Of a stretch of 64,000 nt of DNA, positions 23,787-31,977 are shown one piece after another (the first letter of the stretch is position 1; every line of letters begins with the position of its first letter). The notes below the pieces were generated by a model. It searched no databases and was not told the DNA's origin. It was given only the letters and a program-made list of their open reading frames with translations. Both the position numbers and the translations under genes were made by a program. This DNA comes from Diaminobutyricibacter sp. McL0608 (lineage in GTDB: Bacteria > Actinomycetota > Actinomycetes > Actinomycetales > Microbacteriaceae), in the NCBI RefSeq assembly GCF_039613825.1, contig NZ_CP154826.1, forward strand, positions 2,294,001 to 2,358,000, read 5' to 3'.

Positions 23787-25063
23787 GGTTCTGCCACCTC
23801 CGGTGCGGCCGGTGCCGCTTCGTCTCGTGTCCTGGTCGTATCCGATGGATCATGCTGCCGCCGGCTGGCGAAGAGGAACGGGATGCCGATCAGTTCGACC
23901 ACACCGCCGATCACCAGCGAGGTTCCGTAGCCCCAGAGGTCGGCGGCACGGCCGAGGGCCGGCTGGATGAAAACCCCGCCGAGGCTTCCGAAGAGCGAGT
24001 CGAACGAGAGGACGGTCGCCCTCTGCTTCGAGGGGATCATGTCGTTGAGGTACGACTGCCGGATGGGACCGGCGACCGCGAACACGAATCCCCAGATCAC
24101 GAGGAAGACGACGGCCAGCCAGAACAGGCTCGTCAGCCCGAGGACGATGAGGCAGACGACACTGGCCAGCGAGGCCCCGATGATCGTGCTGGTGCGCCGG
24201 GCGAACAGACCGCGGATGCGCGAGGCGAGCACGCCGCCTGCCACTTGCGACAGGGACAGGATGGCCGCTGCGAGGCCCGCGATGGAGTAGGCCGTCTTGT
24301 CGCCGTACAGCTGGAGCAGGTAGGGCTGCAGCGCGTAGAAGGCGTAGATGCCGACCCCGGAGGCGAACGGCGCTGACACGATCACGTACCGCACGGACCG
24401 CTTGCGGAGCCCGTGCTGGATGGACATGTCGAGAACGTTCTTGGTCGCCTTCAGCGGTCCCATCGACTTGTCGGGTTTGAACCCCAGGTCTTTCATGACG
24501 AACGCAGCGAAGACCAGCATCACGAGCAGGATGCCCGCGCGTATCAGGAAAGGGACCCCGAGGTTGGTCGCCTGGGCGATGATCCCGCCGAGGACGGAGC
24601 CTGCGAACATGGAGATCCCGGTGACGACGAGCCCCCTGCCGAAGACGGTCTCCAGGCTGCCCGTGTATTTGGTGAAGGTGAGGGCGTCGACGAGCCACGC
24701 ATCCACGGCTCCCGAGAAGAACGTGAAGCCCAGGCCCAGCAGGATCGAGACGATCGCCCACCAGACGAACGGCGCGTGCCAGACCCAGAGCAACCAGTAC
24801 AGCGCGGTCGTGACGGAGAGCGTGACCGTTCCGAGCACGTACGAGACCTTGCGGCCGACCGTGTCGGCGACGACACCGGTCGGGATCTCGAAGATCACCA
24901 TGCCCGCAGTGAAGAAGGCGTTCGCAGCGAACGCCTCGAAGTTCGACAGCCCGGCATCGAGCAGGAAGAGCGTGTTGATGCCCCAGATGAAGGATGCGGC
25001 GAGTGTGTTGCCGAGGAGCAGCGTCAGGTAGATGCGCTGCACACGCCGCGCTGCCGGGTTCAT
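23783..25063 (-). CDS. MFS transporter (12-TM type)
   Basis: A 426-residue membrane protein. The A-motif like loop GVVADTVGRKVSYVLGTVTL follows TM2, and VLASRIRGLFARRTSTIIG lies in the central half; the overall length fits 12 helices. It resembles drug or unknown-substrate exporters of the MFS_1 group. A TACGGT box ends 8 nt before ATG 25063. The small two-TM gene follows with a 4-bp overlap. Confidence 0.88.
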   Translation of the reverse strand: MNPAARRVQRIYLTLLLGNTLAASFIWGINTLFLLDAGLSNFEAFAANAFFTAGMVIFEIPTGVVADTVGRKVSYVLGTVTLSVTTALYWLLWVWHAPFVWWAIVSILLGLGFTFFSGAVDAWLVDALTFTKYTGSLETVFGRGLVVTGISMFAGSVLGGIIAQATNLGVPFLIRAGILLVMLVFAAFVMKDLGFKPDKSMGPLKATKNVLDMSIQHGLRKRSVRYVIVSAPFASGVGIYAFYALQPYLLQLYGDKTAYSIAGLAAAILSLSQVAGGVLASRIRGLFARRTSTIIGASLASVVCLIVLGLTSLFWLAVVFLVIWGFVFAVAGPIRQSYLNDMIPSKQRATVLSFDSLFGSLGGVFIQPALGRAADLWGYGTSLVIGGVVELIGIPFLFASRRQHDPSDTTRTRDEAAPAAPEVAEP

Positions 25064-25158
25064 GACCCGGCACCGTATGCAGCGGCGACTTCGCTCACAG
25101 ACCCATCATCGACCTGTTGGGGTGCTGATGGCTAGGGTGCGGGGACTACCGTTGGAGG

Positions 25159-26928
25159 ATGACGCCTCCCGAAACAGCGCCGAGCGAGGCAGACACTGCC
25201 AGCGAAGCGATCACCTTCTCTGACCTCGGGCTGAGCGATGCGACGCTCAGAGCCCTGAAGGATGTGGGCTACGAGACTCCGTCGGCGATTCAGGCCGCGA
25301 CGATCCCGCTCCTGCTGGCCGGGCGCGACGTCGTCGGCCTCGCCCAGACCGGTACCGGCAAGACTGCTGCCTTCGCGCTGCCGATCATCTCGCGCCTGGA
25401 CACCTCGCAGAAGACCCCTCAGGCCCTCGTGCTCGCCCCGACGCGTGAACTCGCACTGCAGGTCTGCGAGGCGTTCGAGAAGTACGCCGCCCACGTCCGC
25501 GGCGTCCACGTGCTCCCGGTCTACGGCGGGCAAGGCTACGGCGTGCAGCTCTCCGCCCTCCGCCGCGGTGTCCACGTCGTGGTCGGCACTCCTGGCCGCA
25601 TCATGGACCACCTCGAGAAGGGCACGCTCGACCTTTCGGAGCTCAAGTACCTCGTGCTCGACGAGGCCGACGAGATGCTGAAGATGGGCTTCGCCGAGGA
25701 CGTGGAGACCATCCTCGCCGACACCCCCGACGACAAACAGGTCGCGCTCTTCTCGGCGACCATGCCCGCCCAGATCCGCCGGATCTCGAAGAAATACCTG
25801 CACGACCCGGAAGAGATCACGGTCAAGAGCAAGACCACGACCTCGGCGAACACGACGCAGCGGTACCTGATGGTGTCGTATCCGCAGAAGGTCGACGCGC
25901 TTACGCGCATCCTCGAGGTCGAGAACTTCGAGGGGATGATCATCTTCGTCCGCACCAAGAACGAGACGGAGACGCTCGCCGAGAAGCTGCGCGCCCGCGG
26001 CTATTCCGCGGCGGCGATCAACGGCGATGTGGTCCAGGCACAGCGCGAGCGTACGGTCGAACAGCTGCGGGCCGGCAAGCTCGACATCCTGGTGGCGACG
26101 GATGTGGCGGCGCGCGGCCTCGACGTCGAGCGCATCAGCCATGTCGTCAACTACGACATCCCCATCGACACGGAGTCGTACGTCCACCGCATCGGCCGCA
26201 CAGGACGCGCGGGCCGCAGCGGCGCGGCGATCAGTTTCGTGACCCCGCGCGAGCGTCGTCTGCTGTCCGCCATCGAGAAGGCGACTCGCCAGCCGCTCAC
26301 CCAGATGCAGCTGCCCACCGTCGAGGACGTGAACGTCACCCGTCTCGCGCGGTTCGACGACGCCATCACCGAGGCGCTCGCGCAGGCCGATCGGATCGAT
26401 CATTTCCGTGACATCATCGGCCACTATGTCGAACACCACGACGTTCCCGAAGCCGACGTGGCCGCGGCGCTCGCGGTGGTCGCGCAGGGAGACGAGCCGC
26501 TGTTGCTCTCGGCCGACGACGCCCTGTCCCGTCGCGTCGAGCGGGATGATCGCACGCGTGACGACCGCGGCGACCGCTACGACCGCGGGACCCGTGACGA
26601 TCGCGGCGGCCGTGGGGATCGCGGCGGCCGGCCCGAGCGCCCGGAGCGGCGCGCACGTCCGAGCAGCGGCCCGATGGCCGCCTACCGCATCGAAGTGGGC
26701 CGGCGGCAGAAGGTCGAGCCGCGACAGATCGTCGGTGCACTCGCCAACGAGGGCGGTCTGAGCCGGGAGGACTTCGGTGCGATCAAGATCCTCCCCGACT
26801 TCTCGCTCGTGGAGCTGCCGGCCGATCTCCCCGGCGACGTGCTGGCGAGGCTGCAGGACACGCGGATCAGCGGAAAGCTCATCGAGATCCGGCCCGACCG
26901 CGGGCGCAAGCCGCGCCATGGCAATTAG
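25159..26928 (+). CDS. DEAD-box ATP-dependent RNA helicase (CsdA/DeaD-like)
   Basis: A 589-residue helicase with all core motifs: Q motif ETPSAIQAATIPLL, motif I AQTGTGKTAAF, Ia PTRELALQV, Ib TPGRIMD, II VLDEADEML, III FSATMP, V ATDVAARGLDVE and VI HRIGRTGRAG. A charged RGD/DRGG-repeat linker covers about residues 450-500. A DbpA-type RNA-binding domain ends the protein (YRIEVGRRQKVEPRQIVGAL to RISGKLIEI). It unwinds structured RNA in ribosome assembly and mRNA turnover, often under cold stress. The start is leaderless-like (TACCGT, 6 nt, ATG) yet also has GGAGG. Confidence 0.95.
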   Translation: MTPPETAPSEADTASEAITFSDLGLSDATLRALKDVGYETPSAIQAATIPLLLAGRDVVGLAQTGTGKTAAFALPIISRLDTSQKTPQALVLAPTRELALQVCEAFEKYAAHVRGVHVLPVYGGQGYGVQLSALRRGVHVVVGTPGRIMDHLEKGTLDLSELKYLVLDEADEMLKMGFAEDVETILADTPDDKQVALFSATMPAQIRRISKKYLHDPEEITVKSKTTTSANTTQRYLMVSYPQKVDALTRILEVENFEGMIIFVRTKNETETLAEKLRARGYSAAAINGDVVQAQRERTVEQLRAGKLDILVATDVAARGLDVERISHVVNYDIPIDTESYVHRIGRTGRAGRSGAAISFVTPRERRLLSAIEKATRQPLTQMQLPTVEDVNVTRLARFDDAITEALAQADRIDHFRDIIGHYVEHHDVPEADVAAALAVVAQGDEPLLLSADDALSRRVERDDRTRDDRGDRYDRGTRDDRGGRGDRGGRPERPERRARPSSGPMAAYRIEVGRRQKVEPRQIVGALANEGGLSREDFGAIKILPDFSLVELPADLPGDVLARLQDTRISGKLIEIRPDRGRKPRHGN

Positions 26929-27082
26929 GGTGCAAGCATTGACAGGCGCCCGCGTCGAGAATTGAATACGGGGCGTCGGCTTGGACTCCATCGGGGTCCG
27001 GCCCTGTCGGTAACCGCCTGAAGCGCAACCCGAGGCACGGGGGCAGTTGCGGGGCTTCCTCCGACCTGCCAGAAATCAGGTA

Positions 27083-27249
27083 ATGATGCCACGATTCGGT
27101 TCATCGCGCTCCCGTGCCAGGCTGCTCGCGCTCGGGTCGCTCTCACCGTCGCCGGGCTCGGAACGGCTGAGGCTGCGACGGCCGCACCCCCGCCCCCGGT
27201 TCCTGCCTCTCCGGATCTCGGACCGAACGTAATCGTCTTCGATCCGACC
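27083..27249 (+). other. Out-of-frame signal peptide coding segment of the beta-helix gene; rest of a 321-bp gap
   Basis: From ATG 27083 the frame reads MMPRFGSSRSRARLLALGSL, the start of a signal peptide. The downstream gene's frame then carries TVAGLGTAEAATAAPPPPV just before its first ATG at 27250. One base added near 27140-27144 joins the two into a complete signal peptide with an Ala-rich cleavage region. The preceding stretch 26929-27082 holds no gene. It contains short nested complementary segments (27021-27057) that could form a leader hairpin, but I cannot assign an RNA family. Confidence 0.5.
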
Positions 27250-28929
27250 ATGCCGCAGAGCGAGATCCAGGCGACGGTCGACAGCATCGCAGCACAGCAG
27301 GTCGACAACGAGATGGGTACGCAGCGCTACGCGCTCCTTTTCAAACCCGGCACCTACGGCTCCGCTGCCAGCCCACTGATCTTCCAGGTCGGCTACTACA
27401 CCGAGATCGCGGGCCTCGGGCAGTCCCCGTCCGACGTGACCATCAACGGTCAGGTGAACGTCTTCAACCGCTGTCTCGCGGCGGACAACTGCATCGCGCT
27501 CGACAACTTCTGGCGCTCGATGTCGAACTTGACCATCAACCCGGTCGGGGGCATGGGCTGCCGCGCGAACACCGAGTTCTGGGCCGTCTCGCAGGCGTCT
27601 CCCCTGCGCAGGGTGAACGTCACAGGCAAGCTGACCTTCATGGACTACTGCACCGCTGGACCGCAGTACGCCAGCGGCGGGTTCCTCGCAGATTCGAGGG
27701 CCGGCGACATCATCAACGGGTCGCAGCAGCAGTTCCTCACCCGCGACAGCAGCATCGGGTCGTGGTCGAACGGCGTCTGGAACCAGGTCTTCTCCGGCGT
27801 GACCGGGGCACCGGCCCAGTCCTTCCCGACGCCGCCGTACACGACGCTGGCGACGACCCCTGCCAGTCGTGAGAAGCCGTACCTCTACGTGGATGCGAAG
27901 GGCACGTACAACGTGTTCGTCCCGGCCGCGCGCACCGACTCCTCCGGCCCCACCTGGACCGGCGGCCAGACGGCCGGTCACTCGCTGCCGCTGAGCAGTT
28001 TCTACCTGGCGAAGCCGACCGACTCGGCGAAGACCATCGACAAGCAGCTGGACCGCGGAAAGAACCTTCTGCTGACGCCAGGCGTCTACAACGTCGACCG
28101 CAGCATCCGCGTCGACCGGCCGGGCACCATCGTGCTCGGGCTGGGCGTCGCCACGCTGACGGCCGTCGGCGGTGCCATGCCGTTGACCGTCGGGGATGTG
28201 CCCGGCGTCGACATCGCGGGACTGATGATCGACGCGGGCTCCGTGAACTCGCCGGCCCTCCTCCAGGTGGGCTCCGGGCACGGAGACCGCGGGGACCACG
28301 ACGGCAAGGGGCACGGATCAGGATGGTCGTCCCAGCCGACCGCCCTGCAGGACGTGTTCTTCCGTGTCGGTGGTCCGCACACGGGCAAGGCGACGGTCAG
28401 CCTCGTCGTGAACAGCAGCAACGTCATCCTCGACGACATCTGGGCCTGGCGCGCCGACCACGGAACCGGGGTCGGCTGGACCGTCAACACGGCCGACACC
28501 GGAGTTATCGTCAACGGTGACAACGTGACGGCGACCGGGCTGTTCGTCGAGCACTACCAGAAGTACAACGTGATCTGGAACGGGGAGAACGGAACGACCA
28601 TCTTCTTCCAGAACGAGCTCCCGTACGACGCACCGAACCAGGCAGCCTGGCAGCACAACGGTGTCCTCGGCTGGGCCGCATACAAGGTCGGCGACCGCGT
28701 GAAGTCGAACCAGCTGTGGGGCGGCGGCTCGTACATCTTCACCAATGTCGACCCGACCCTGCACGCAACGCGCGGATTCGAGGTTCCGGTGAAGCCCGGC
28801 GTCCAGCTCCACGACCTGCTCACAGTGAACCTCGGCGCGGGAACGCTCGACCATGTTGTGAACGACACCGGAGACGCAGCCACGACTGCGGCCGTCGGAA
28901 CACCCGTATACGTCGTCTCGGCGCCGTAA
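27250..28929 (+). CDS. Secreted pectate-lyase-like beta-helix protein (often labelled adenylyl cyclase/coagulation factor 5/8 domain protein)
   Basis: A 559-residue open frame from ATG 27250; the true N-terminus probably lies at 27083 behind an apparent frameshift. It opens with SEIQATVDSIAAQQ and FKPGTYG. Then come repeated strand-turn units such as EIAGLGQSPSDVTINGQ, VIVNGDNVTATGLFVEHYQK and IIFTN-like turns, the pattern of a right-handed parallel beta-helix. A His/Gly/Asp-rich loop (GHGDRGDHDGKGHGSG) interrupts the coils. Close relatives are common secreted proteins of actinomycetes, probably acting on or binding polysaccharide; catalysis is not established. Confidence 0.75.
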   Translation: MPQSEIQATVDSIAAQQVDNEMGTQRYALLFKPGTYGSAASPLIFQVGYYTEIAGLGQSPSDVTINGQVNVFNRCLAADNCIALDNFWRSMSNLTINPVGGMGCRANTEFWAVSQASPLRRVNVTGKLTFMDYCTAGPQYASGGFLADSRAGDIINGSQQQFLTRDSSIGSWSNGVWNQVFSGVTGAPAQSFPTPPYTTLATTPASREKPYLYVDAKGTYNVFVPAARTDSSGPTWTGGQTAGHSLPLSSFYLAKPTDSAKTIDKQLDRGKNLLLTPGVYNVDRSIRVDRPGTIVLGLGVATLTAVGGAMPLTVGDVPGVDIAGLMIDAGSVNSPALLQVGSGHGDRGDHDGKGHGSGWSSQPTALQDVFFRVGGPHTGKATVSLVVNSSNVILDDIWAWRADHGTGVGWTVNTADTGVIVNGDNVTATGLFVEHYQKYNVIWNGENGTTIFFQNELPYDAPNQAAWQHNGVLGWAAYKVGDRVKSNQLWGGGSYIFTNVDPTLHATRGFEVPVKPGVQLHDLLTVNLGAGTLDHVVNDTGDAATTAAVGTPVYVVSAP

Positions 28930-28977
28930 CGGAGTCGGGGGGGCGTGCGGCACCGCGCCGTGCGCCCCCTCTTCCGG

Positions 28978-29997
28978 CTATTGCGGCAGCGAGCGCGGGA
29001 GCCCGAACGACGGCAGCACGCTGCCCTCGAAGCGGGTGATCCCGCTCACGCCGTCGCGACGCACATCCAGTACGAAGAATCCGACGCCGTGACGGATGCC
29101 GCCAGCCGGCGCACGCAGGTACATCGCGAACGCGGGCTGGCCGTTCGCCCGCGTCGGGACCAGGTCGTAGATCTTGCCCGGACGGAAGACGACCGTCTCG
29201 AAGAACTCGCCGACCGCGTCGCGGCCCAGGTATTCGAGAGCCATCGGCGGCATCGTCATCCGCACGTCGGCGGTGAGCAAGGCGACCAGTGCGTCGACGT
29301 CGCCGGCCTCGTACGCCTGGGTGAACTCGGCGACAAGAGACCGCTCTTCTTTCGAGTCGGGTGCGGGCATCCCCTCGCTGCCGCTGCGCTGCGCGAGCGT
29401 CGTTCGAAGGCCTGCGCGCGCCCGTTTGAGCGCGCTGTTCACGGACTCGACGGTCGTCTCGAGCATCTCCGCGACCTCGGCGGCGCGGAACCCGAGCACG
29501 TCGCGCAGGATGAGGACGGCCACCTGGCGCGGAGGCAGGATCTGCATCGCCGTCACGAACGCCAGCGAGATGGACTCCCTCTGCTCGATGCGAGCCTCTG
29601 GTCCCGGCGGCACGGCCACCGATCCATCGAGAAGGGTGTCGGGATAGGGCTCGAGCCAGACGATCTCGCCCATCCTCGTGGGCTCGGGCGGTTCGACGTT
29701 GGGGATGTCCCACTCCTTCGCCGGGCGGCGACTGGCTGAGCGTCGGGCGTTCAGGCACCGGTTCGTGGCGATCCGGTACAGCCAGGTGCGGAGCGAGGAA
29801 CGTCCCTCGAAACCGCCGAGGCCCTGCCACGCGGTCAGCATCGTGTCCTGGAGCGCATCCTCCGCATCCTGGAACGATCCGAGCATCCGATAGCAGTGCA
29901 CCTGCAACTCCCGACGGTGCGGTTCGACCAGCTCGCGGAAGGCCTCGCCGTCCCCCGACCGCGCCCGTGTCATCAACTCGCCGGCGACCACGCTCAT
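28978..29997 (-). CDS. RNA polymerase ECF sigma factor, SigG/TIGR02960 type with NTF2-like C-terminal domain
   Basis: A 339-residue sigma factor. Region 2 (about residues 10-80) has FRELVEPHRRELQVHCYRML, DAEDALQDTMLTAWQGL and RTWLYRIATNRCLNARRSAS. Region 4 has LPPRQVAVLILRDVLGFRAA and ESVNSALKRARAGL. The C-terminal 120 residues form a SnoaL/NTF2-like domain (EFTQAYEAGDVDALVALLTA), which replaces an anti-sigma factor in such ECF groups. The start MSVVAGELMTRARSG at 29997 follows GGGCAGGG. It diverges from an SDR gene across a palindrome-rich region, and the SDR is a likely target. Confidence 0.9.
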   Translation of the reverse strand: MSVVAGELMTRARSGDGEAFRELVEPHRRELQVHCYRMLGSFQDAEDALQDTMLTAWQGLGGFEGRSSLRTWLYRIATNRCLNARRSASRRPAKEWDIPNVEPPEPTRMGEIVWLEPYPDTLLDGSVAVPPGPEARIEQRESISLAFVTAMQILPPRQVAVLILRDVLGFRAAEVAEMLETTVESVNSALKRARAGLRTTLAQRSGSEGMPAPDSKEERSLVAEFTQAYEAGDVDALVALLTADVRMTMPPMALEYLGRDAVGEFFETVVFRPGKIYDLVPTRANGQPAFAMYLRAPAGGIRHGVGFFVLDVRRDGVSGITRFEGSVLPSFGLPRSLPQ

Positions 29998-30023
29998 CCC
30001 TGCCCCACCCTCTCTCCGATTGC

Positions 30024-30128
30024 GTACACGTGTACAGACACCGGCCGGATCCGAAACTGGGCGGTGGATGGGCGCCCAGTTTCGCTGCCTCGCAGTGTCT
30101 GCATCGTCGACGACTCGGACGATCCGAG
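30024..30128. promoter_or_regulatory. Array of palindromes between sigma factor and SDR
   Basis: Three elements are visible. First, a perfect 12-bp palindrome GTACACGTGTAC (30024-30035). Second, a nested pair of inverted repeats sharing one centre at 30068: inner 12-bp arms 30052-30063 and 30073-30084 (CGAAACTGGGCG and complement), outer 7-bp arms CAGACAC 30035-30041 and GTGTCTG 30095-30101. Third, CTCGGA-CGA-TCCGAG at 30114-30128. Together they fill the 161-bp divergent region. Confidence 0.65.
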
Positions 30129-30158
30129 AGTACGTCACCGAACGAGAGGGAGACCAGC

Positions 30159-30944
30159 ATGCTGCTGAACAACAAGGTCGCCGTGGTCTACGGCGCAGGG
30201 GGCGCCATCGGGGGCGCCGTCGCACGCGCGTTCGCCGCCGAGGGAGCCGACGTGTATGTCACCGGGCATCTGCGTGAGTCCGTCGACGAGGTCGCTGCAG
30301 AGATCGTCGCGGCAGGCGGGTCAGCCGAGGCGGCGCAGGTCGACGCGCTGGATGAAGGCGCCATCGACTCGCATCTGCAGTCGGTGATCGACCGCGTCGG
30401 GCGCATCGACATCTCGTTCAACGCCGTCGGGCTGCTCGATTCCACAGTCCTCGGCGTCCCGCTCACTGAGTTGCCCGCCGACCAGTTCGTGCTCCCCATC
30501 ACGGCGTACGCGACGTCGTACTTCCTGACAGCGCGGCTCGCGGCACGGCGGATGGTGCCGAACCGATCGGGCGTGATCATGACGGTCTCGGCCCTCCCGG
30601 CACGCAAAGGCACCGCGCTGAACGGAGGCTACGGACCGGCTCAGGCTGCGAAGGAGGCCATGACCCGCGACCTGTCGGTCGAGCTCGCGCCGAGCGGCGT
30701 CCGGGTCGTAGCGATCCGCCCCCACGGCATCCCGGAGACGGCGACCATGCGCCACTCCTACGAGACGCGCCCTCCGGGACTGACCTGGGAGCAGTTCCAG
30801 GCGTACCTCGCCGGCATGACCCACCCGCGACGCACGATGACGATCGCCGAGGCGGCCAACGTCGCCGCGTTCGTGGCATCGGACCGGGCCAGCGGGCTCA
30901 CCGGGACGGTCGTCAACCTGACGATGGGCAGCCTGGACGACTGA
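30159..30944 (+). CDS. SDR family protein with atypical YxxxQ active site
   Basis: A 261-residue protein of classical SDR length. The cofactor site is VVYGAGGAIGGAVARAF and an NAVG motif follows. At the active site the sequence is VSALPARKGTALNGGYGPAQ, so the position four after Tyr is Gln where classical SDRs have Lys; the next Lys is seven after Tyr (AQAAKEAM). Activity may be altered, or the alignment may shift. The C-terminus is typical (ASGLTGTVVNLTMG). GAGAGGGAG precedes ATG 30159. It diverges from the SigG-type sigma factor and probably belongs to its regulon. Confidence 0.87.
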   Translation: MLLNNKVAVVYGAGGAIGGAVARAFAAEGADVYVTGHLRESVDEVAAEIVAAGGSAEAAQVDALDEGAIDSHLQSVIDRVGRIDISFNAVGLLDSTVLGVPLTELPADQFVLPITAYATSYFLTARLAARRMVPNRSGVIMTVSALPARKGTALNGGYGPAQAAKEAMTRDLSVELAPSGVRVVAIRPHGIPETATMRHSYETRPPGLTWEQFQAYLAGMTHPRRTMTIAEAANVAAFVASDRASGLTGTVVNLTMGSLDD

Positions 30945-30971
30945 TCGTCGGCGCTCGGGGCGGGCGGAGCG

Positions 30972-31517
30972 CTACTTCAGAAGGATCTTGAGGAGGATCG
31001 CCGACGCCCCGAGACTGGCGGTCGCGAGGGCCCCGAGCACGTGGCCGTACCACGGGATTCCGCGCTTCGAGAAGGCCACCCAGCCGACCGCGGCGAGGAT
31101 GATCACGCCAGCCAGGAGCGCCGCCCAATACGCGGATTGTCCGCCGTGGAATCCGTTCAGACCGGCGACGAGGAAGAAGAGTGGCACGACCGCGGCGTAC
31201 AGCAGCCCCTTGGCGCGGTGCAGTGCGAACCTCATCGAGATGAGCAGGTGGATGGGCTCATCCGGCCGCCTGCCCTCGGCCGCGACCGCCTGTGTGAAGA
31301 CGTCGGTCGCCCAGAAGACGATCATGCTGACGACGGTGATCGTGAAGACGTCGAGGAGGCCACGGCTTTCGTCTGCCACGGCGATGATGACGCTCACCAG
31401 CACGGTGCCCGAGACGAACTGCGGGGTGACGAAATTGCGTCTGGCCCAGGACGCATGGGGCCGGTCGCCCTCGATGCGCTGGACCGGAGGGATCGTCCAG
31501 CCTTTCCGACCAGCCAT
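30972..31517 (-). CDS. Hypothetical four-TM membrane protein
   Basis: A 181-residue protein from ATG 31517 with four hydrophobic segments (FVSGTVLVSVIIAVAD, FTITVVSMIVFWATDVF, GLLYAAVVPLFFLVAGLNGF, WAALLAGVIILAAVGWVAF plus a terminal ATASLGASAILLKILL). I do not recognise a family. Upstream in-frame ATGs exist, but a TAGGCT -10 box (31530-31525) ends 7 nt before ATG 31517, so a leaderless start there is favoured. It ends 28 bp from the convergent SDR gene. Confidence 0.75.
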   Translation of the reverse strand: MAGRKGWTIPPVQRIEGDRPHASWARRNFVTPQFVSGTVLVSVIIAVADESRGLLDVFTITVVSMIVFWATDVFTQAVAAEGRRPDEPIHLLISMRFALHRAKGLLYAAVVPLFFLVAGLNGFHGGQSAYWAALLAGVIILAAVGWVAFSKRGIPWYGHVLGALATASLGASAILLKILLK

Positions 31518-31524
31518 GAGCCAC

Positions 31525-31567
31525 AGCCTAGAACCGCGGACGTCAGGTTTCACCCGATTGAGGTGAT
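31525..31567 (-). promoter_or_regulatory. Promoter of the membrane protein with a weak regulon-like repeat
   Basis: The minus strand reads ATCACCTCAATCGGGTGAA (31567-31549), a two-mismatch relative of the 19-bp regulon site. It is followed by TAGGCT (31530-31525) after 18 nt, not 22. The -10 box ends 7 nt before ATG 31517. The promoter is plausible; regulon membership is doubtful. Confidence 0.4.
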
Positions 31568-31635
31568 GCATCCCTCCCGACTTTCCGTTGCGATGGGAAC
31601 GTCCATCACCCGATACCCAAGATAAGGAACCCACC

Positions 31636-31974
31636 ATGGCTGACTCCGACGCCCCTGTACTCGACCTGCTCGCCCAGATGACCGCCGACTCCCTGGCGGC
31701 CTCGACACTCGACCCTCAGACGCTGATGCTGGTGCGGATCGCCGCCCTCGTCGCCGTCGACGCACAGCCGGTGTCGTACACGCTGAACATCGGGGCGGCC
31801 GCCGACGTCGGCCTCGACGTGGAAGACATCCGCGGCGTTCTCACGGCCATCGCACCGATCGTCGGCACCGCCAAGGTCGCCGCTGCGACGGGCAACATCG
31901 TCCAGGCGCTCGCGGTCGAGCTCGAGGCTGCGGTCGAGGCCCTGGCCGAGCTCGAGGCCGAAGACGAGGAGTAG
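31636..31974 (+). CDS. Carboxymuconolactone decarboxylase-like protein
   Basis: A 112-residue helical protein: SLAASTLDPQTLMLVRIAAL, AVDAQPVSYTLNIGAAADVG, then DIRGVLTAIAPIVGTAKVAA and an acidic tail. The order of helices matches the CMD/AhpD fold, but the Cys-x-x-Cys of peroxidase-active AhpD proteins is absent, so it is probably not a thiol peroxidase. GGAACC precedes the ATG. Stand-alone; its stop lies 4 bp from the convergent shikimate dehydrogenase-like gene. Confidence 0.75.
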   Translation: MADSDAPVLDLLAQMTADSLAASTLDPQTLMLVRIAALVAVDAQPVSYTLNIGAAADVGLDVEDIRGVLTAIAPIVGTAKVAAATGNIVQALAVELEAAVEALAELEAEDEE

Positions 31975-31977
31975 TGC

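Noticed and set aside
26929-27082. Riboswitch before the beta-helix protein
   Set aside because: Some complementary segments exist, but no known riboswitch core sequence could be recognised; a covariance-model search would decide.
31549-31567. Fifth candidate for the 19-bp LuxR regulon site, upstream of a four-TM protein
   Set aside because: Two conserved positions differ and the -10 box lies 18 nt away instead of 22, so I list the promoter but do not count it in the regulon.
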